NCBI GenBank assembly: GCA_015660885.1 | Contig: JACTUB010000016.1 | Span: 1-64,000, forward strand | Origin: Methanoregulaceae archaeon | Lineage (GTDB): Archaea > Halobacteriota > Methanomicrobia > Methanomicrobiales > Methanospirillaceae | Length of the DNA: 64,000 bases | Reading direction: 5' to 3' | Part shown: in pieces, positions 1 to 9,096 of the stretch | How positions within the stretch are numbered: position 1 is the stretch's first letter | Layout: each line of letters starts with the position of its first letter | Made by a program: the position numbers and the translations under genes | Notes under the pieces: model-generated | Databases searched by the model: none | What the model saw: only the letters and a program-made list of their open reading frames with translations | What the model was told of the DNA's origin: nothing

Positions 1-421
1 TCCGGGCTGCGGTATAGTGTGCCCTGACGCTCTCCTTTATTTCCTGAGCAAACTGCTTCCAGAGTGATACAAGATTTGCATTGATAGTCCGGAGACCGTC
101 TTTGTCCTTGTTGGTCAGTGCGGTGTCAAGCGCTGCACGCTCGCCGCTGATTGTTGTCAGAGTGACCTGCATCTGGGTCGTATCGATGTAATACCTGTCA
201 AGAATACTGATCACGCTGTCTGCCCGCTGGACATGCAGGTCGAATTCCTGCAGCCGGTACTGGTGGTGGTTGGCCCAGAGATCATCTTTGAGTCCCTGAT
301 CGATAGCAGATGCCTGCCCGGTGGTTGCCTGTCCTGCCGTTGAAGCCGCAACCGGCAGCACGAGCATGCCGATGAGGCAGAAGGTAAGAAATGCACCTTT
401 CGTGATAGTTTTTGAGTTCAT
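1..421 (-). CDS. Partial exported protein of unknown function (N-terminal part)
   Basis: The reading frame begins with ATG at 421 on the minus strand, seven bases downstream of a strong GGAGG, and stays open to the window edge, so only about 140 N-terminal residues are visible. Residues 1-27 form a classical Sec signal peptide: Lys near the start, a hydrophobic core around FLTFCLIGMLVLPVA, and a likely cleavage site after AAS. The mature part is hydrophilic, predicted helical, and rich in Gln, Asp and Thr, with no motif I recognise. Neighbouring minus-strand genes also encode exported proteins, so this looks like a block of envelope or secreted proteins. Function unknown. The start and signal peptide are well supported; the family is not. 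Confidence 0.75.
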   Translation of the reverse strand, partial: MNSKTITKGAFLTFCLIGMLVLPVAASTAGQATTGQASAIDQGLKDDLWANHHQYRLQEFDLHVQRADSVISILDRYYIDTTQMQVTLTTISGERAALDTALTNKDKDGLRTINANLVSLWKQFAQEIKESVRAHYTAAR

Positions 422-706
422 GTTTTTCCTCCATAATTTTCGGGCGGTTGTTCCACCCTGATACTCTGTTGCCCGGAGGAACTTATGTATTCGTAAAATG
501 GGAGATGTATCCCGTGTAACAATGCGTGGCGAAACGTTGAACTGATGGGTTATACCGTTACCTTCAGCATGTAACCAGGTTGTCTGATAACCGGGTAGCG
601 GAGCTTTTGGAATGGAATAGTCCTGATACCCACGCAGATAATGTGATTGACGGAGTTTTCCCGGAGGTCAACGTCAGAAATTATTTCTCTGGATCGTGCT
701 ACTCTT

Positions 707-1501
707 TTAATCACGTCCTTTTTTTCCCTGATCGTTAGAAGATCCCTTGTCATCGGTCACGGTTGGGTGCACGGTAGCGACCATCGGGTTATCCGGGATG
801 GTATCCTTTTTATCTTTGATATGGTCATGAGTAGCATTTCTTCCCTGTGCTACCGTTTCGACTGATGGAGGGTTACCCTCGTCAGCATTGTTCTGTTTCC
901 CGAACTCCCATTTAACCGCCCTGAAGCTGGTTTTATTATTCTTTTCAACGACCCGGTCGAACCTCATCTGGGTCTTTTCCCCAAACTTCTGTTCGAGATC
1001 CCGACTGTTGTTGTAAGCACGGGAAAGACCTTTACTGTCCGGGTACCGAGACAATAGATCGGCAAGTACTGTCTGATGCCCGGCAATCATTTCCTGTGCA
1101 TGCAGGAGTCCCGTTGCGTTGGACTTGAATAGTGGTAAAGTCGCTTCTGTCTGGTTCAGTTTCTGCCCGTACAACTCCAGTGCCTGCTCTGCGAATCCAG
1201 TCTGGTTGAGTCCCAATTCCTTGCACACTTCCGCGATCCTGGTTTGTGCATGGTCAACCTGTTTTTCTACCCGCTGGGTATCATTGAAGGTAAACGTTTC
1301 ATCAAGGTTTTCCATGGCAACCTTCAGCCCGAATAAAGGACTATCAGGACCGATGGGACCGTTATAAGGTGCAATAGTATCTGAAACGCTGTCAATACCC
1401 TGTGCTGCTGTTGAATTGTTCCCCGTTGCGGTGACGGTTCCACCACTACAAAGCAGTACAATGATAATTATTCCCGCAAGAATGATGTTCCTGTTTTTCA
1501 T
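707..1501 (-). CDS. Exported DUF5667-like protein
   Basis: Encodes about 264 residues. I place the start at the ATG at 1501 rather than the GTG two codons upstream, because MKNRN followed by a hydrophobic stretch makes a normal signal peptide (about residues 1-26, ending near TVTATG). The mature region opens with GPDSPLFGLKVAMENL, the pattern I associate with DUF5667 domains: a 'PDS-x-LY/FxxK' start followed by helical repeats of residues handling Gln/Asn-rich linkers. The last 60 residues are low-complexity, charged and rich in Asn, Lys and Asp. Several Asn-x-Ser/Thr sequons are present, fitting an exported archaeal glycoprotein. Function unknown. It lies about 100 bases downstream of another exported-protein gene on the same strand and may be cotranscribed. 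Confidence 0.7.
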   Translation of the reverse strand: MKNRNIILAGIIIIVLLCSGGTVTATGNNSTAAQGIDSVSDTIAPYNGPIGPDSPLFGLKVAMENLDETFTFNDTQRVEKQVDHAQTRIAEVCKELGLNQTGFAEQALELYGQKLNQTEATLPLFKSNATGLLHAQEMIAGHQTVLADLLSRYPDSKGLSRAYNNSRDLEQKFGEKTQMRFDRVVEKNNKTSFRAVKWEFGKQNNADEGNPPSVETVAQGRNATHDHIKDKKDTIPDNPMVATVHPTVTDDKGSSNDQGKKGRD

Positions 1502-1596
1502 ACACACTCTTTACCAGCATATACTGTTGGATACACGTATCTCTTTTTACCCATACTGTTGGTTTGATTCGGGAAAAAGGGTGACAAATTGCCTGA

Positions 1597-2799
1597 TCAC
1601 CTGTTCTTTTTTCCATTGGACTTTTCGTTTGACTCATCATTGCCCTTATTTGTGTTTTTATTACCGTTGTCTCTGTTATTGCCGGCGTTGCTTTCCTGGA
1701 AGTGTTTATCCCAGCCAATATTTTTCATGGCGTTTTCTTTTGGACCACCGTTCTTATCAGAGACGTTCCGGGCGTTATCGGTATCTGCCGAAGTTTCATC
1801 GTCTGAGGTTTTGAGCACCTTTTTCATCTGACCATAATTCTTAAAGGTATCGGGATTCAGGGTAACCGAAAGAGTGATATTCCCATCTTCAGTTTCGTTG
1901 ATCGTCACATCATCCTTTTCAATTCCTAAAAATCTCCAGAGCCCTGAAAGGAACTTCTCTGCATCACTCTTTTCCCCGATTACCCTGATGGTATCACTTC
2001 CTTCAATATCGACGGATTTACCGTTGACTGAAAGGGTCCCTGAACAGGTAATCGGCACCCCGGCACCGCTGGTAACATTCTCGAGGTCCTGCCGGTGGAA
2101 CTTTGCGATAAGGGTACCCCCATCCGTGTTCGCCATGCCGGCACTGATCATCTCGGCGCCACTACAGGTCAGGGAACTATTGGCAAAATCGACGCGGGAT
2201 TTTTTGTTGATATAAAACGGGAACTCGGAGTTTCCCCCGTTCAGAGTGACAAATACCGTAAATACACCCTTGCTTTTAAGGTTCAGGGTAGTTGGCCTGA
2301 TAGCGAGGTTTACTGATAATGGCATATCGGGTATGACCGCACCTGCGTTGTTAATTATATGTACTGTCGCACCAGCATGTCTGTTTCCCTTACCCGTTTG
2401 ATCGAGACCCGTGATATCCACACTGTTTGTCTTTTTACCGGGTGTATCAAAAACGGTAATGATCGTGAGGTGGGTGGACGTTGCATTATCCAGCTCGCTG
2501 ATATTCCAGATATGAGAAGTGCTGTTATACTCACCCTGTTCTGCTACGGCACTGATATCTGCCAGCCCTGCCAAACCTGAAACATCTTCCGCCAGGGTTA
2601 TGTTTGTGGCATTCTCAGGTCCGTTATTCCAAAGGGTGATAGTCCATATTACCGGATCACCCGGTTCGTAGGGTCCGGTCGAGCTCACAACTTTTGAGAC
2701 ATTGAGATATGCATCTCCATCTGCTGCACATGCGATTCCGATAGTGAAAAACAGTGCAAGCAGGATTATTCCTGATAAAATATAAGGAAATCTTGCCAT
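1597..2799 (-). CDS. Exported protein with DUF11-like repeat domain and Asn/Lys-rich tail
   Basis: A 400-residue protein whose ATG at 2799 follows GGTGAT, a good archaeal ribosome binding site. Residues 1-26 form a signal peptide ending in CAADG. Residues about 30-130 read as a DUF11/CARDB-type beta-sandwich: 'VSKVVSSTGPYEPGDPVIWT' followed by 'LWNNGPENATNI' is the typical 'excess of polar partner strands' pattern. Residues about 165-275 are a second beta-rich domain, possibly cohesin-like because it has alternating beta strands around two Cys. The final 70 residues are almost entirely Asn, Gly, Lys, Asp and Glu and are probably disordered. Many N-glycosylation sequons suggest a cell-surface location. 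It is upstream of the DUF5667-like gene on the same strand. Function unknown; a surface-structure or adhesion role is inference only. Confidence 0.75.
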   Translation of the reverse strand: MARFPYILSGIILLALFFTIGIACAADGDAYLNVSKVVSSTGPYEPGDPVIWTITLWNNGPENATNITLAEDVSGLAGLADISAVAEQGEYNSTSHIWNISELDNATSTHLTIITVFDTPGKKTNSVDITGLDQTGKGNRHAGATVHIINNAGAVIPDMPLSVNLAIRPTTLNLKSKGVFTVFVTLNGGNSEFPFYINKKSRVDFANSSLTCSGAEMISAGMANTDGGTLIAKFHRQDLENVTSGAGVPITCSGTLSVNGKSVDIEGSDTIRVIGEKSDAEKFLSGLWRFLGIEKDDVTINETEDGNITLSVTLNPDTFKNYGQMKKVLKTSDDETSADTDNARNVSDKNGGPKENAMKNIGWDKHFQESNAGNNRDNGNKNTNKGNDESNEKSNGKKNR

Positions 2800-3368
2800 A
2801 GAATTATATCACCAATCCGGAACAATCCGGTAATTTTTTTAAGACCCGGTCTGACATAAGGGGATTGACTGTTTTTAAAAAACTGTACTGTCCACAATGC
2901 TTCCAATTATGCAAAAATCGTTCCTGATAGTCCAGAATTAAAAAAAGAGGTTAAAAACTCAATGAAAAATTTTGAGAGAAATAAGTCGAAACTAATGGCA
3001 TTCATCCGTTTTTTTGGTACTAGCGCGCAACGGGTATCCATCCGATGCCCCGATATGCCGGGTATCGGATCAAATCGCAGTACGTCAGTATTTTCGCAGG
3101 GAGAAATTGCTGAAGATTTTTTTCCTGCTCCTCCCAGGAGTCCTTTTTTCATTTATTCATGGTTAACACCGGATTTTTTTTAAAAAGAAAGAGTGGACCG
3201 CACATCGGGAGCAAACCGCCACCTCAGTACTACTCCATTACTCCAGGTGATCGTTTTCTGCATTATGGAAAAACCTGAAATCCGCATCTTTTAACCCGAA
3301 GCCTTCGAAATTTTTCGCAGTTTACGCCAAGTTGATGAGCTCGGCTGCCAATAATCTCGTTACAGACT
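2800..3368. other. Divergent intergenic region, no gene supported
   Basis: About 570 bases between two divergent exported-protein genes. Short open frames exist on both strands, but none has a ribosome binding site together with a plausible protein sequence. The stretch is A/T-rich with runs of T and A around 2830-2880 and 3160-3190, so it probably holds the promoters of both flanking genes. I could not assign a specific TATA element. Confidence 0.5.
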
Positions 3369-5579
3369 ATGTCACCCAAAAATAACCTCTTTATACTCTG
3401 TGTTTCACTCATCCTTGTCGCAATCCTTGCGACGGGGTGTATGAGCACTCCTGCGGTAACCCCGCCCGTCACGTCAGAACTGAAGAAGTTCAACTCGACG
3501 GCCGAGATCGAGCAGTATCTCAGGGATTCGATAGCGACGGACCAGCAGAACGGGTACTACCAGACAATGGTCCCCACAATCGGGATCAGCACCGCCGTGA
3601 ATGGTCCGCAACGGGCGGACCAGGAGAAGAGCGGTATGGCCATCCCGGCACCTGCCCTGCCGGGAACTGTCGGGTACTCGCAGACCAACGTCCAGGTTGC
3701 CGGTGTCGATGAGCCCGATATTGTGAAAAACGATGATACCTATATCTACACGATATCCGGCTCAACTCTCGCCATTATCGACGCCTATCCGGCTGCAGGT
3801 GCATCGGTCATCTCAAAAACCGATATTTCCGACACGCCAAAAGACCTTTTTGTCAGCGGCGACCGTCTTGTGCTCTTCACTACAGGAACGGGAACACCGC
3901 AAACCATTGCACAACCGGCGGGCGCTGAACCAGCCATCGCGCAGGTAGTGCCGATGCCCCCGCTGCGTTACAATTCACCGTCCACTCACGCACTGGTGTA
4001 TGATATCAGTGACCGGAACAACCCCAAGCTGATGAAGGACTACACGATTGACGGCGATTATATCGATGCCCGGATGATCGGTTCACTCGTGTATATGGTC
4101 ACCCGGGAGCAGATCTACACCTACGCCAGTGACCATGTGGTCGTCCCCGCGCTCCGCGAAGGGACAACAACCGTTGTCCAACCGGATGTCTGGTATTTCG
4201 ACAACCATGAATCCCAGTACACGTTCACCACCATTACCTCCCTTGACGCAACGAGCGGAAACGAAAAAGATGCCCAGACATACCTGCTTGGCAGCGGGAA
4301 CATTCTCTATGTCTCACCGGATGCGATGTATGTGAGTTACCAGAAATACCACCCGGTGATCTCTCCGATGCAGGGCGGAAAGGAACTTGTCCCGCCTCAG
4401 CCTGTTGCGGTCAGCGGGGGTATTGGTTCCAGTGGATCTGCCGGGGTTTCGACCGCAGCTGATGTCGCCGTATCATCAGCGGCAGGAGTTTCATCATCAA
4501 TAAAAATTGCCGTTTCGCCCGTAGCAATCCCTCCTGATTTCAACTCCCTGACCGACGCCCAGAGGCAGTCGATCCTGAATGGTCTCCGGAATGCTGAACA
4601 GGACGCGATCCAGCGTCAGGAAGCCGACCAGACCACCACGGTGGTCCACAAGATCGCCATAAAAGACGGCACAATCACCTACATTGCAAAAGGTGAGGTG
4701 CCGGGTATCCTGGACAACCAGTTCTCCATGGATGAATACAACAACAATCTCCGCCTCGCGACCACGTCCAGTGTCTCCACCCGGTCAGGGCAGTATACCT
4801 ACAACAATGTCTTTGTTCTGGACGGGAAGATGACCACGATCGGTTCGTTAACCCATATTGCCGAACAGGAATCGATCTACTCGACCCGGTTCATCGGCGA
4901 CCGGCTCTATATGGTCACCTTCAAGAGGATCGACCCCTTCTTCGTGATCGACCTCTCGACTCCGGAGAACCCGAAGATCCTCGGAAAACTGAATATCCCC
5001 GGCTACTCCGATTACCTGCACCCGTATGATGCGACGCATATCATCGGCATCGGCAAGGAAACGACGACCAATGACTGGGGCGGCGTCTCGACGAGCGGGG
5101 TCAAGATTGCCCTCTTCGATGTCTCTGACGTGGCCAACCCCAGACAACTTGACAAGGTGCAGATCGGTGATGCCGGCTCTGATTCGGCAGCACTCACGGA
5201 TCACCACGCGTTCCTCTTCGATAAAGCAAAGAACCTTCTGGTTATCCCGGTCCGGGCGGTGTCCACATCTCCGGTTACGAAAGGAGACTATTACAACTAC
5301 CAGCAGCAGATCTGGTACGGTGCGTACGTGTTCGGTCTCACCCCGCAGACCGGGTTTACTCTCCGGGGGACCGTCCAGCACGGGACCGGAGACAACGGCT
5401 ACTATTATTACGGCAGCTCGACGTCCGATGTCAAGCGTTCTCTCTATATCGGCAATGTCCTCTACACGATGTCATCAAAACAGATCAAGGCAAATTCGCT
5501 TGACGATCTCAACACAACGATCGCGACGATACCCCTTCCTGGAGCCGGGGAAGTATATTACCCTGTTCCAATGGAGTAG
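3369..5579 (+). CDS. Exported beta-propeller domain lipoprotein
   Basis: A 736-residue protein. Residues 1-24 form a signal peptide ending in the lipobox-like ILATGC, so Cys24 may be lipid-modified and the protein anchored outside the membrane. The rest matches the secreted 'beta-propeller domain' family: the repeated blade pattern 'vdepDIVKNDDTYIYTISG', 'PKDLFVSGDRLVLF', 'IGDRLYMVTF' and 'HPYDATHIIGIG' recurs about every 50-70 residues. A low-complexity insert at about residues 345-380 (Ser/Ala/Val/Gly-rich) interrupts the propeller. The length is typical for the family. No Shine-Dalgarno sequence precedes the ATG, so translation may be leaderless. The substrate or partner is unknown. A hairpin terminator follows directly. 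Confidence 0.85.
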   Translation: MSPKNNLFILCVSLILVAILATGCMSTPAVTPPVTSELKKFNSTAEIEQYLRDSIATDQQNGYYQTMVPTIGISTAVNGPQRADQEKSGMAIPAPALPGTVGYSQTNVQVAGVDEPDIVKNDDTYIYTISGSTLAIIDAYPAAGASVISKTDISDTPKDLFVSGDRLVLFTTGTGTPQTIAQPAGAEPAIAQVVPMPPLRYNSPSTHALVYDISDRNNPKLMKDYTIDGDYIDARMIGSLVYMVTREQIYTYASDHVVVPALREGTTTVVQPDVWYFDNHESQYTFTTITSLDATSGNEKDAQTYLLGSGNILYVSPDAMYVSYQKYHPVISPMQGGKELVPPQPVAVSGGIGSSGSAGVSTAADVAVSSAAGVSSSIKIAVSPVAIPPDFNSLTDAQRQSILNGLRNAEQDAIQRQEADQTTTVVHKIAIKDGTITYIAKGEVPGILDNQFSMDEYNNNLRLATTSSVSTRSGQYTYNNVFVLDGKMTTIGSLTHIAEQESIYSTRFIGDRLYMVTFKRIDPFFVIDLSTPENPKILGKLNIPGYSDYLHPYDATHIIGIGKETTTNDWGGVSTSGVKIALFDVSDVANPRQLDKVQIGDAGSDSAALTDHHAFLFDKAKNLLVIPVRAVSTSPVTKGDYYNYQQQIWYGAYVFGLTPQTGFTLRGTVQHGTGDNGYYYYGSSTSDVKRSLYIGNVLYTMSSKQIKANSLDDLNTTIATIPLPGAGEVYYPVPME

Positions 5580-5589
5580 ATATGGCAGT

Positions 5590-5612
5590 AGCGGGATTCC
5601 CGCTCTTTTTTT
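5590..5612 (+). terminator. Hairpin plus T-run terminator after the beta-propeller gene
   Basis: AGCGGG (5590-5595) and CCCGCT (5599-5604) form a six-pair stem with a three-base loop, followed by a run of seven T at 5606-5612. It lies 11 bases past the stop codon of the beta-propeller gene. Confidence 0.7.
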
Positions 5613-5977
5613 AAAATAACATCCGATTGACTGTTAATGTAAGAAAAATTCAAATCAAGATTCTCGTAAGTCAGATCTTTCAGGAATAACGTTGATTTAG
5701 AAGATTAATTGATTACGTGGTAGAAATGGGGATAGACAATCACTTCAAACGATTAGTTGTTACACCGGTGATTATCTTAACAGTATAGGCTGGCACCTTT
5801 GGCAAACAAATTTGGTATAACGTCACATCCAATGTGGTTATCAGCTACTGCATAATTCCTGGAGTAGCCGCAGTAATGACCAATAGTAGGGAAGGGAATC
5901 GGAAATAATTTTAAAAAATGATCGGGTCCGTTGTCAGTAAGTGAAAGCATATAACGTGAGGCATCTGATAACTCAGA
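5613..5977. other. A/T-rich intergenic region
   Basis: About 365 bases without a supported gene. One frame starting ATG at 5726 would read 60 codons to 5908 but contains a TAG at codon 21; I do not consider it a gene. A T/A-rich element near 5910-5920 may be the promoter of the downstream small membrane protein. Confidence 0.45.
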
Positions 5978-6223
5978 ATGCCATCATTTATGTATCATGC
6001 GCACCCGTTCGCGGGGCCGGTCCTGATGATCGTCGTCTGGATAGTACAACTGCTCATTGCTTTCCTCATCTACAGGGACGCAAAAGAACAGAAAATGCTT
6101 GCACCGGTCTGGGTCATTCTTGCGATCCTGCCAGTGTTCGGGTATCTTGTTGACGTGCTCTACCTGATAATCCGGGAGGTCCGGCCTTCCCAGAAGACAG
6201 AAAAGCCCCCGGTATCTTTATAA
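5978..6223 (+). CDS. Small two-helix membrane protein
   Basis: Encodes 81 residues with two clear membrane spans at about residues 10-32 (GPVLMIVVWIVQLLIAFLIY) and 43-66 (VWVILAILPVFGYLVDVLYL), joined by a short charged loop RDAKEQK and followed by a basic cytoplasmic tail. It resembles the small PLD-nuclease-N-like or DUF-type membrane proteins common in archaea, but I cannot assign a family with certainty. The start is uncertain between Met1 and Met5. Codon use and hydrophobic periodicity make it likely a real gene. It is isolated between two intergenic regions on the plus strand. Confidence 0.6.
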   Translation: MPSFMYHAHPFAGPVLMIVVWIVQLLIAFLIYRDAKEQKMLAPVWVILAILPVFGYLVDVLYLIIREVRPSQKTEKPPVSL

Positions 6224-6545
6224 CAGGAAAGAGCTACAGGGATTTCATTGAACAAAATTCTGGATTGTTCAGAATGGGATTGTGGTAAGCATGATGCGAA
6301 ACTATACGTATCCTTTTTAAAAAAACTGAACTTCCTGATCGGGGCACGTTCACTCCCCTTTTCAGGTCATTTCTGCTTTGCACAGAAATCAAAAAAAGGG
6401 CGATATGCACTATAGGGATATCAGGATAATCTACCGCCTACCCGGTACCGGGACATCAGGAGATTGCACACTGGCGAAATGTATATCTCTCCTCCTCCTG
6501 AAGTAATGTCTATAACAGGAATGAAGACCAGGAATACCCAAGGCT
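6224..6545. other. Intergenic region with a small hairpin
   Basis: About 320 bases with no supported gene. ATTTCTG (6369-6375) pairs with CAGAAAT (6383-6389) over a seven-base loop and is followed by seven A. On the plus strand this lacks a T-run, so it is a weak terminator candidate at best, possibly serving a minus-strand transcript. Confidence 0.4.
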
Positions 6546-8276
6546 ATGTTCTCAGTTCTCTGTGTTGATGATGAGCCTATGCTGCTCGAATTAACGAAAA
6601 TATTTCTCGAGAAGACCGGGGATTTCAGGGTAGATACCCTTACTTCCGCCCCGTCAGCACTCGATACCCTGACGAGAACATCGTATGACTGTATCATATC
6701 CGATTACCAGATGCCTGAAATGGACGGTATTGTCTTTTTAAAAACCGTCCGTTCCCGGGGAAATGTTGTTCCATTCATCATTTTTACCGGTAAAGGAAGG
6801 GAAGAGGTGGTTATTGAGGCTCTCAACAGCGGTGCTGACTTCTATCTCCAGAAGGGGGGTGACCCGAAAGCACAATTTGCCGAGCTTGCGCATAAGATCA
6901 GGCAGGCCATTCAGATCAAAATAGCGCAAAAAACCATGCAGGACCTCGTGCAGGGTTCGCCAATTCCGGAGTTTGTCATCGATACCAATCACCGCGTGAT
7001 TTTCTGGAACCATGCTCTTGAAGAATACAGTGGAATTGCGACATCCGATATCGTAGGTACAACAGATCACTGGAAGGCGTTTTATCCTTCCCAGCGCCCG
7101 TGCCTTGCTGATCTTATCGTGGACGGGAATATCGACGGGATCGCCCGGTGGTACACAGGAAAACAGTCGAAATCCCCGGTCAGGACTGATAACTTTGAAG
7201 CAACAGATTTCTTCCCTTCCATGAAAGGAGGAACATGGTTGTTTTTCACTGCAGCACCCCTCCGCGATCCATCCGGCAACATTACCGGAGCCATTGAGAC
7301 ACTCCAGGATGTTACTTCGATTCGAAAAAAAGAAGAGGAGTTACGGGCAGCATACGAACAGATGCAGGCGGCGTTTGAACATGCGAAAACCAGTGAAGCA
7401 GCCTTAAATATTCAAAATAAAAGGCTTGAAGCAAGCGAACAGCGGTACCGGAATGTTGTCGAAGACCAGACAGAATTCATCTCACGGTTCCTGCCTGACG
7501 GGACCCATGTCTTTGTCAACCAGGCATATTGCCGTTATTTCAATAAAACCCGTGACGACATCATCGGAAAAAAATTTATCCCCCGGATCCCGGCAGAAGA
7601 TCAAAGCCTTGTAAGGGATCATTTTGCATCACTGACAAAGGATCACCCCACGGCCAGTATCACCCACCGGATCATTTTGGATGATGGCCAGATCCGGTGG
7701 CAGCGCTGGAGCGACCGCGCAATTTTTGATGAGGGTGGATTCCTCACCGAGTACCAGTCAGTTGGCCGTGATGTCACCGAACAGAAACGTGCAGAGATCG
7801 CCCTTTTGCAATCTGAACGCCAGCTCGCCGATATCATCAACTTCCTCCCCGATGCGACCCTTGTCATCGACCGTCAGGGCAGGGTCATTGCATGGAACAA
7901 GGCAATTGAAGAGATGACGGGTATTCCGGCTGCAGAGATGGTAGATAAGGGTAACTACGAGTACGCCATCCCCTTTTACGGAGTTCGTCGCCCCATCCTG
8001 ATAGACCTGATCTTTGAATCAGATGAGACAATTACCCGGCAATATTACGGAATAATTCACAAGAAGGGGGCACTCCTTATCGCCGAGACGGATCTCCCGC
8101 GGCTGAAAGGCAGACGGGCAGTGCTGTGGGGAAAAGCCTCTCCGCTCTACGATGTCAGGGGGACCATCATCGGGGCTATTGAATCGATCCGTGATGTTAC
8201 AGAGCGGCGGGATATGGAGGATGCCCATCAGGGAACGCCGAACAGCAGGTCAATACCTTCATGCAGACCCAGCTAA
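6546..8276 (+). CDS. Response regulator with three PAS domains, apparently truncated
   Basis: A 576-residue signalling protein. Residues 1-120 are a complete receiver domain: acidic pair in CVDDEP, phospho-acceptor Asp in SDYQMPEMDG, conserved Thr in FTGKG and Lys in YLQKGG. Three PAS domains follow at about 130-255, 300-420 and 425-550, each ending in a PAC-like 'DVT' motif. Coiled linkers such as 'KKEEELRAAYEQ' join them. After 'RDVTERRDMEDAH', where a histidine kinase module or a stop normally follows, the frame runs into 15 unrelated residues and ends. No His-box or HATPase is present, so it cannot autophosphorylate. It may act as a phosphorelay sink or be a damaged hybrid kinase. The frame break just upstream of tRNA-Arg favours damage. 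Confidence 0.85.
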   Translation: MFSVLCVDDEPMLLELTKIFLEKTGDFRVDTLTSAPSALDTLTRTSYDCIISDYQMPEMDGIVFLKTVRSRGNVVPFIIFTGKGREEVVIEALNSGADFYLQKGGDPKAQFAELAHKIRQAIQIKIAQKTMQDLVQGSPIPEFVIDTNHRVIFWNHALEEYSGIATSDIVGTTDHWKAFYPSQRPCLADLIVDGNIDGIARWYTGKQSKSPVRTDNFEATDFFPSMKGGTWLFFTAAPLRDPSGNITGAIETLQDVTSIRKKEEELRAAYEQMQAAFEHAKTSEAALNIQNKRLEASEQRYRNVVEDQTEFISRFLPDGTHVFVNQAYCRYFNKTRDDIIGKKFIPRIPAEDQSLVRDHFASLTKDHPTASITHRIILDDGQIRWQRWSDRAIFDEGGFLTEYQSVGRDVTEQKRAEIALLQSERQLADIINFLPDATLVIDRQGRVIAWNKAIEEMTGIPAAEMVDKGNYEYAIPFYGVRRPILIDLIFESDETITRQYYGIIHKKGALLIAETDLPRLKGRRAVLWGKASPLYDVRGTIIGAIESIRDVTERRDMEDAHQGTPNSRSIPSCRPS

Positions 8277-8407
8277 CCGGCGTATCCCGTAACACTCACC
8301 AGACGCTCGTCTCTCTGGTGCGCGTCGTCCAGGGTGATGATACTCTTTTCCCACCATCGTTCGAGAGCTTTAATACTCCGGGAGGTGTTGTTACTATGGA
8401 ACCGTGA
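8195..8407 (+). pseudogene. Open frame overlapping the broken 3' end of the REC-PAS gene
   Basis: In the frame one base off the REC-PAS gene, the DNA is open from 8195 to a TGA at 8405-8407. From about 8240 it encodes a protein-like stretch beginning EQQVNTFMQTQLTGVSRN and ending in FNTPGGVVTMEP. It has no start codon with a ribosome binding site. It does not look like PAS or kinase sequence. It may be the C-terminal remnant of another gene joined to the REC-PAS gene by a deletion, or chance. I do not recognise the family. Confidence 0.3.
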
Positions 8408-8514
8408 ATCCTTCAGCGTGGGTGCTTTCTTTGCCGTCGTATTCGCCTTTGGTACCTATAGAGTGATACGCGCCAAGGATGAGCATCGAACGCACATGGA
8501 CATGGATCACTTGT

Positions 8515-8586
8515 GCCTCGGTAGGGTAGTGGACATCCTAGAAGCCTCCGGAGCTTTTGACCCGGGTTCAAATCCCGGCCGAGGCG
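8515..8586 (+). tRNA. tRNA-Arg (anticodon CCG)
   Basis: The acceptor arm GCCTCGG (8515-8521) pairs perfectly with CCGAGGC (8579-8585), followed by discriminator G. The anticodon stem GAAGC/GCTTT encloses the loop CTCCGGA, anticodon CCG, reading CGG. The T arm is CCGGG-TTCAAAT-CCCGG. The D arm carries GG at the expected place. There is no intron, and CCA is not encoded. I see no TATA-like element 25-30 bases upstream, unlike the other two tRNA genes here. A pyrimidine-rich tail (TTTCTCTTTTC) follows and may terminate transcription. Confidence 0.93.
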
Positions 8587-9096
8587 TTTCTCTTTTCACG
8601 TATAAGTGTCTTCTCAGATGAAATAGATGAAATTTACATCAGTATTCTTTTGCAAAAGAGTACTTCAAGCAATCCTGCCATGATTACAAAAGGCTCTCTA
8701 AAACCCGTCATAAATAAAACTGGTTTTTCATATCACTACAAGATCCCGCACGTATTGCATTTACTAAAATATTGTTACAGAATGAATGTATTTGAGTAAG
8801 GGTAATTTCTTGTCCGATATTGAGCAATCAGAGTCTGCAACTCAATTGCAACCTGAGCCGGGCCCATTTCAAATTAAGGCAACTTATCAAAGAACAAAGT
8901 ATTGTATATTTTTTTCCTGTATGAGCTTACTGATATCTCTTCTTATTTTTTTGTCAAATTGAAAGCATAAATATCATAGTTCCGGTAATGCAGTACATCT
9001 GAAATATTTCGTGATTTTATTAGCAAAGGCAAGCAATCTTGGGCTCTTTCCGAAAGCAATGCATCGTTTATCAAAAAGGATCTGTTTGGTATATGT
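8587..9096. other. A/T-rich intergenic region downstream of tRNA-Arg
   Basis: About 500 bases, clearly richer in A/T than the surrounding coding DNA, with no frame that looks like a protein. Because it follows a tRNA gene and a broken gene, it could be residue of an integrated element, but I found no repeated copy of the tRNA 3' end and no integrase. Confidence 0.4.

Noticed and set aside
4848..5381. 177-residue minus-strand frame rich in Arg and Asp
   Set aside because: Antisense shadow of the beta-propeller gene; composition reflects the complement of its codons.
5726..5908. 60-codon frame with an in-frame TAG at codon 21, possible pyrrolysine gene
   Set aside because: No ribosome binding site, no recognisable protein family, and an open run of 40 codons is not rare in A/T-rich DNA. 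No pyrrolysine genes are visible in the window.
8587..9096. Integrated plasmid or virus at tRNA-Arg
   Set aside because: No integrase, no repeated tRNA 3' end and no phage-like genes in the A/T-rich stretch.
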